A stretch of 8,582 nucleotides of DNA from positions 1 through 8,582 of the forward strand of contig JAZSRK010000142.1 in the NCBI GenBank assembly GCA_045538465.1, written 5' to 3'. The notes beneath the pieces are model-generated. The model had not been told where the DNA came from. It saw nothing but the letters and a program-made list of their open reading frames with translations, and made no database searches. This document shows positions 4,787 to 8,582 of the stretch, piece after piece; within the stretch, counting starts at the first letter, position 1; every line of letters begins with the position of its first letter. A program made the position numbers and the translations under genes. Source of the stretch: Limiplasma sp045538465. Its GTDB lineage: Bacteria > Bacillota > Clostridia > Christensenellales > Aristaeellaceae.

Positions 4787-6292
4787 TTAGGCAATGGCTT
4801 CTTTCAGTTTGCTCAGGTCGATGCCTTCGCACTGGCTGATGGCTTCGTACAGCTTTCCAAGGGCAAACTTAACGCCGCCGGGCACATCACTTTCGGCATT
4901 CAGAGGCATTACCGGGTCGTGCACGCTAAGGCGCAGCAAGAACCATGCAGCGTTCAGCTCGTTTTCTACATCGAAGGAGATACGCACGCCCTCGCGATTG
5001 TCGGGGGCAATGTGCCACTCCTCGTGGTCTGTGCCGTACTGGAGCACATGCTCAATGGCCGTGCGTGCAGCAGCGCCAAAATCTTCAGCGGTAACAGAAA
5101 GACGGATCTCGGTGCTTTCCACAGGCTCACGCAGACCATCCAGCAGCTTGCTGAGAGTCTCGCCCTGCTGCTTCATCTGCATGGCCTTGATCAGCAGAAC
5201 CGTTACCAGATACATACCGTCATCCAAGAAATGATTGTCCTTAAGGGCAGCGTGACCGCTGGTCTCGATGGCCAGAGGGCAGTTGACACCTGCTTCGTTG
5301 AGGCGCACAGCTTCGTCGATAACGTTGCGGTAGCCTCTCTTATAGCGGTAGTGCTCGCCGCCCCACTCCTTGATGAAATCGGCCAAGCCGGAGGAGGTAA
5401 CAGAGTCGGTAACAATGGTGGCGCCGGGCTGCTCATCCAGCAAAATGGCGCTGATGAGGGCGATGAGGCGGTTGCGGTTGATCTCCTTGCCGGTGTGGTC
5501 TACGATAGCGGCACGGTCGCAGTCAGCATCGAAGATGATGCCCAGATCGGCCTCGGCCTTCTTAACAGCTGCGGAGATAGAAGCCATGGCTTCCTTATTT
5601 TCAGGGTTGGGAATATGGTTGGGGAAGCGGCCATCCGGCTCCAGGAACTGGCTGCCGTCGATCCATGCGCCCAGTTCTTCCAGCATGTTGGCATAAAAGC
5701 CGCCTGCGCCGTTGCCGGCATCCACTACCACGTGCAGACCCAGCAGGGGCTTGGGCACTTCGGGCTGAATGCCAGAGATGATCAGATCCATCAAATGGCG
5801 CTGATAGGTGGGCAGGAAGGGCGTTTCAACTACCTTGCCAGCAGCCTGCGCAGCTTCGGGCAAGTTGGCTGCCAGATCCAGAATATCATCCAGATCGTGG
5901 AAACCGATGCCGCCGCCCTGTGCAAAGAACTTCATGCCATTCATCACCCAAGGATGGTGGCTGGCAGTGATCATAACAGAGCCATCCGGCTGGAAGCCTT
6001 CGGTCAGAATGGCCATGTACATGGCAGGGGTGGTGCACATGCCGTAATCGTGCGCCGTTGCGCCAGTGGAAACAATGCCCTCTGCAGCAGCCTTGATCAA
6101 ATCAGGACCGGAAACGCGGCTGTCCCGCCCCAAAGCAATGCTGATCTCTGCCACAGGCTTGTTTACCTGCTGAGCCGTCCAATGAGCAAAGGCAGCGCCC
6201 AGCGTTTTGACCACATCGGGGGTCAAAACAGCGTTTTCGCCAACAGCAACACCACGAACATCCGAACCGCTCTTCAACTTACGATAATCCAT
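4787..6292 (-). CDS. Phosphoglucomutase/phosphomannomutase (alpha-D-phosphohexomutase family)
   Basis: 501-aa cytoplasmic enzyme that interconverts hexose 1- and 6-phosphates (glucose and/or mannose), feeding nucleotide-sugar, cell-wall or exopolysaccharide synthesis. All four domain signatures are seen: the phosphoserine loop TASHHP with Ser111, the Mg-binding loop DADCDR at 255-260, the sugar-specificity loop ETSGHAAL at 343-350, and a domain-4 phosphate-contact region near 433-467 (REGVRISF followed by RLSVHDP at 454-460). The last departs from the more common RxSGTEP loop, so glucose versus mannose preference cannot be assigned. Length is a little above the usual 450-480. The start is set by a GGGAGGA-type ribosome site just upstream, overlapping the spacer after the DUF2461 gene, whose stop lies 15 bp before this ATG. 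It is the last gene of the cluster, followed by the hairpin at 4745-4772. Confidence 0.93.
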   Translation of the reverse strand: MDYRKLKSGSDVRGVAVGENAVLTPDVVKTLGAAFAHWTAQQVNKPVAEISIALGRDSRVSGPDLIKAAAEGIVSTGATAHDYGMCTTPAMYMAILTEGFQPDGSVMITASHHPWVMNGMKFFAQGGGIGFHDLDDILDLAANLPEAAQAAGKVVETPFLPTYQRHLMDLIISGIQPEVPKPLLGLHVVVDAGNGAGGFYANMLEELGAWIDGSQFLEPDGRFPNHIPNPENKEAMASISAAVKKAEADLGIIFDADCDRAAIVDHTGKEINRNRLIALISAILLDEQPGATIVTDSVTSSGLADFIKEWGGEHYRYKRGYRNVIDEAVRLNEAGVNCPLAIETSGHAALKDNHFLDDGMYLVTVLLIKAMQMKQQGETLSKLLDGLREPVESTEIRLSVTAEDFGAAARTAIEHVLQYGTDHEEWHIAPDNREGVRISFDVENELNAAWFLLRLSVHDPVMPLNAESDVPGGVKFALGKLYEAISQCEGIDLSKLKEAIA

Positions 6293-6307
6293 ATTGTCCT
6301 CCCTCGC

Positions 6308-7003
6308 TTATGCATCCAATTGTGCCATGCCTTCATCTGCACAGCTGCGCAGCAACAGATAAAGGGGTTTGAGACGTAGAAAATCCTTGGCGACCATTTC
6401 GGTCAGCCTGCCTTGGTAACATAGTTCAAATGGTATATTCACCCTTTGAACATAAATCTCCTTCAAGGGGTAGAGCATTGCCAGATCCACCGGCAACCCT
6501 GCGGGAGGCTTCATGCGCTGGTACGCATCGCCAAAGATGTGCAGCGTATCGTCGGGTATGCCGCATTGGCGAAGCACCTTGCGCACCTCTTGCGGCTTGT
6601 TTTCCATACGCCGCCGCAGCGCATCCATAGCCGGGCGGTTAGGCCCCCAGAAACCAAGCCCCCATACCATGCGATCGGCACCCAGCTCGAACCAATAGGT
6701 CACACAGGTCTCGCGTGCTTCCCCGCCGCGGCGGAAAAGCAGCCACAGGTGATCCCGGAAGGGAGATTTATCTTTGGTGAAGCGGGTATCCCGGCGCAAA
6801 CGAGCCAAACACTTGGAAGGTCTTGTCTCCATATCCGGCGCAATGGACAGCATGGTTTCGGCCATGCTGTCGATAAACTGATAGAAGGGTTCCTTCACAT
6901 GGGTGCGGTATTCGTCCTCGTGCGCTTTGTAGAAGGAGATATCGTTATGAAAACGAATGTCCAGAAAAAACTTGATGGTGTCTTCCGTAAAACCGGTAAA
7001 CAT
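6308..7003 (-). CDS. DUF2461-family protein
   Basis: 231-aa soluble protein matching the DUF2461 (TIGR02453-like) family, whose biochemical role is not established. Typical features are the N-terminal FTEDTIKFFLDIRFHNDISFYKA region (3-27), the strongly conserved RRDTRFTKDKSPFRDHLW stretch (70-87), and the WFELGADRMVWGLGFWGP stretch (104-121) followed by a helical C-terminal half. No signal peptide, membrane segment or catalytic motif is recognised. A ribosome site AAGGA lies about 9 nt before the ATG. The gene sits 23 bp after the repeat-rich membrane protein gene and 15 bp before the mutase, so it is very probably co-transcribed with both. The family assignment is from recalled motif patterns, not a search. 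Confidence 0.82.
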   Translation of the reverse strand: MFTGFTEDTIKFFLDIRFHNDISFYKAHEDEYRTHVKEPFYQFIDSMAETMLSIAPDMETRPSKCLARLRRDTRFTKDKSPFRDHLWLLFRRGGEARETCVTYWFELGADRMVWGLGFWGPNRPAMDALRRRMENKPQEVRKVLRQCGIPDDTLHIFGDAYQRMKPPAGLPVDLAMLYPLKEIYVQRVNIPFELCYQGRLTEMVAKDFLRLKPLYLLLRSCADEGMAQLDA

Positions 7004-7026
7004 GAAAGTGCATCCTTGTCTTGTAA

Positions 7027-8582
7027 TTATTTACGGGAACGTCTGCTGCGGGGAGATTCGCTTCCCTGCTGAGAGGACAGACCGCCGCCGAAGGAAGCGT
7101 CGGAGGGCTGGTCAGGCAAAGTCTCGTAGCCATCGTACAGGTTCTGATAACCATCGAAGCCATCGCTCATTCCATCCATTCCGTAATCGGACGAATAGCC
7201 CAGCCGATCGTCGCCGATCGTCTCAGGCTGGTCATAGCCGTATACACCCTCAGCGCCATAGTCGTAGGACTGATAGCTGTTCATGGGGTCGTAGGCCTGT
7301 TGGTCGTAGCCCTGTTGATCGTAGCCTTGCTGGTCGTAGCCTTGCTGGTCATAACCCTGCTGGTCGTAGCCCTGTTGGTCATAACCCTGCTGATCGTAGC
7401 CCTGTTGGTCATAACCCTGCTGGTCGTAGCCCTGCTGGTCGTAGCCCTGTTGGTCATAACCCTGCTGATCGTAGCCCTGTTGGTCATAACCCTGCTGGTC
7501 GTAGCCCTGTTGGTCATAACCCTGCTGATCGTAGCCCTGTTGGTCATAACCCTGCTGGTCATAACCCTGATCGGTATAGTACGCTTCTGTGCCGAAATCT
7601 TCTTCCGCAGCGCCTTCCGAAGGCTGCTGTTCATATGCTGACGCATCATTCTGCTGATAGGGCTCTTCGGTCATCTCGTAATCAGCAGATCGATCAGGCA
7701 TCTCCGCTTCAAAACCCTCATCGCCCATATCGCCATAGTAACCCTGACCCAAGGAAGAATAGCTTTCCTGCTGAAGATCCTCCTCTTCGGGCGGCAAGGT
7801 GAGCGCTTCAACAGGGGGCAGATCCCAGTCGTCACCGGTTTGGTCGAAAACATCGCTGCTGTTATCAACAGGCGTACTGTTTTGGCTTAGGGTCGCCTTG
7901 GAAGCAGCGGCCATTTCTTCGGGATTGATAACGGTATAGTCGCGTCTGTGAGCACGTTCCAAATGGTCGTAAGCGGCTTCGGAAGCCTTCTTGTTTTCGC
8001 TGCGCTTCTTAGCTGCCACGATGAGCAGACCAGAAGATGCAAGCAGAAAAACGCCTGCCACGATAAGTGCGGGGAGAAGGAACTTTTGGATCAGCTTAGG
8101 GATCGTACCAATGGACTCGTGATGGATCGGTGCCCATGTGGCAGGAACAAAGGTAGGCTCGGCCGTGGGTACGGGCGGCGGTGTCGGGGTCGCGGGAACA
8201 GGCGTGGGATCGTACACCGCGATCTGCATTTCGTTGCTATGGAAACTGCTCTCGTTTTCCAACGGGTCTTTAGCAGTGGCAGTAAACTGATACTTACCGG
8301 AGGTAGATAGCACCGTATCGCGGGACATGGTGCGGCTTTCGCCTGCCTTGATAAGCTCGAAGGTGTACAGATCCACATAGCCGTGGGATACCTTCACGTT
8401 GGTGGCATCCACCTTGCTGTCGTTGGTGATGGTCACGGTAAAGCGCACACCAGCAGGATCGTCGTATACTTCGGTGCGGTCAGGAACCGCGGTCAGGGTC
8501 AGATGCAGGGCATCCTCGGGATTCATGGCGGTCACGGACAGGGTATTGCTGGCGGTGCTCACCTCGGTGCCGGTGGCATCGA
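7027..8582 (-). CDS. Single-pass membrane protein with extracellular Ig-like domain and QQGYD-repeat tail (5' end outside window)
   Basis: The frame stays open through the right edge, so the N-terminus (signal peptide and probably more domains) is missing; about 517 residues are visible. Numbering from the GTG at 8560-8562: a beta-rich Ig/CARDB-like domain (about 10-117, VRFTVTITNDSKVDATNVKV); a Pro/Thr linker (119-142); a membrane span (about 159-184, FLLPALIVAGVFLLASSGLLIV); and a positive cluster KKRSENKK (185-192), which places the C-terminus in the cytoplasm. The cytoplasmic part is acidic and disordered, with 19 five-residue repeats at 331-425, a Tyr/Gly/Asp-rich stretch (426-495) and a basic end, SPRSRRSRK. 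It resembles surface-anchored proteins of gut Clostridia, but no function is recognised. It heads the cluster with the DUF2461 and mutase genes. A scaffolding or sensing role is speculation. Confidence 0.8.
   Translation of the reverse strand, partial: DATGTEVSTASNTLSVTAMNPEDALHLTLTAVPDRTEVYDDPAGVRFTVTITNDSKVDATNVKVSHGYVDLYTFELIKAGESRTMSRDTVLSTSGKYQFTATAKDPLENESSFHSNEMQIAVYDPTPVPATPTPPPVPTAEPTFVPATWAPIHHESIGTIPKLIQKFLLPALIVAGVFLLASSGLLIVAAKKRSENKKASEAAYDHLERAHRRDYTVINPEEMAAASKATLSQNSTPVDNSSDVFDQTGDDWDLPPVEALTLPPEEEDLQQESYSSLGQGYYGDMGDEGFEAEMPDRSADYEMTEEPYQQNDASAYEQQPSEGAAEEDFGTEAYYTDQGYDQQGYDQQGYDQQGYDQQGYDQQGYDQQGYDQQGYDQQGYDQQGYDQQGYDQQGYDQQGYDQQGYDQQGYDQQGYDQQGYDQQGYDQQAYDPMNSYQSYDYGAEGVYGYDQPETIGDDRLGYSSDYGMDGMSDGFDGYQNLYDGYETLPDQPSDASFGGGLSSQQGSESPRSRRSRK
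7288..7572 (-). repeat. 15-bp coding minisatellite, 19 units (QQGYD)n
   Basis: Nineteen consecutive in-frame 15-bp units encode DQGYD, then 17 copies of QQGYD, then QQAYD. Units vary at silent sites: GAC/GAT for Asp, TAC/TAT for Tyr, GGC/GGT for Gly, CAA/CAG for Gln. The variants alternate, giving a 30-bp and locally a 60-bp higher-order period, which points to recent duplication of blocks. Since the unit is a multiple of three, copy changes alter length without breaking the frame. Confidence 0.95.

Noticed and set aside
4655..6379. 574-aa open frame on the plus strand covering the mutase and the transposase start
   Set aside because: The opposite strand encodes a phosphohexomutase with all signature loops. 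The long antisense frame follows from GC-rich codon bias and crosses the IS boundary.
7288..7572. CRISPR-like array
   Set aside because: Units are contiguous 15-bp copies without spacers, in frame with a protein, and no cas gene is present.
6957..7802. Basic, repeat-containing 281-aa frame and a 113-aa hydrophobic repeat frame on the plus strand over the 15-bp repeats
   Set aside because: Any frame across a 15-bp tandem repeat stays open and repetitive. The minus-strand frame continues into a coherent membrane protein with correct flanking domains; the plus-strand ones do not.
8560..8562. GTG as the true start of the membrane protein
   Set aside because: The frame remains open to the window edge (reading D-A-T-G-T-E before the GTG), no ribosome site precedes it, and an extracellular domain would need a signal peptide, so the start lies outside.

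Overview
The window looks like a chromosomal segment of a moderately GC-rich, anaerobic gut-type Clostridia (Oscillospiraceae/Ruminococcaceae-like). This is inferred from the gene content (ferredoxin-type aldo/keto reductase, clostridial-style MFS pump, IS1182-type transposase), strong AAGGAG-type ribosome sites and intergenic spaces packed with hairpins. No rRNA or tRNA is present to confirm it.

Layout, left to right. (1) Positions 1-243 hold no gene but at least six consecutive perfect or near-perfect hairpins, each with a different stem. (2) A minus-strand iron-sulfur aldo/keto reductase (244-1380) faces away from a plus-strand MFS exporter (1674-3020). The 293-bp gap between them holds two divergent sigma-A-type promoters, a pair of direct repeats between the promoters, a 12-codon leader peptide with its own ribosome site, and competing RNA hairpins that look like an attenuator for the exporter. 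(3) After the exporter's terminator comes a second, shorter run of hairpins (3121-3211). This abuts a complete IS1182-like insertion sequence (about 3212-4743) with a 481-aa DDE transposase on the minus strand and inward-facing terminator hairpins at both ends. (4) A minus-strand gene cluster fills the rest. It begins beyond the right edge with a membrane-anchored protein carrying 19 tandem five-residue repeats (QQGYD), followed by a DUF2461 protein and a phosphoglucomutase/phosphomannomutase, with gaps of 23 and 15 bp that suggest one transcript. A GC-rich hairpin follows the mutase and the IS sits directly behind it.

The two most notable items are the leader-peptide/attenuator region in front of the exporter, which resembles the arrangement of inducible macrolide and related resistance genes, and the QQGYD repeat tail, which resembles aromatic low-complexity domains such as that of FUS in composition and spacing. 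Neither function is shown by the sequence alone.
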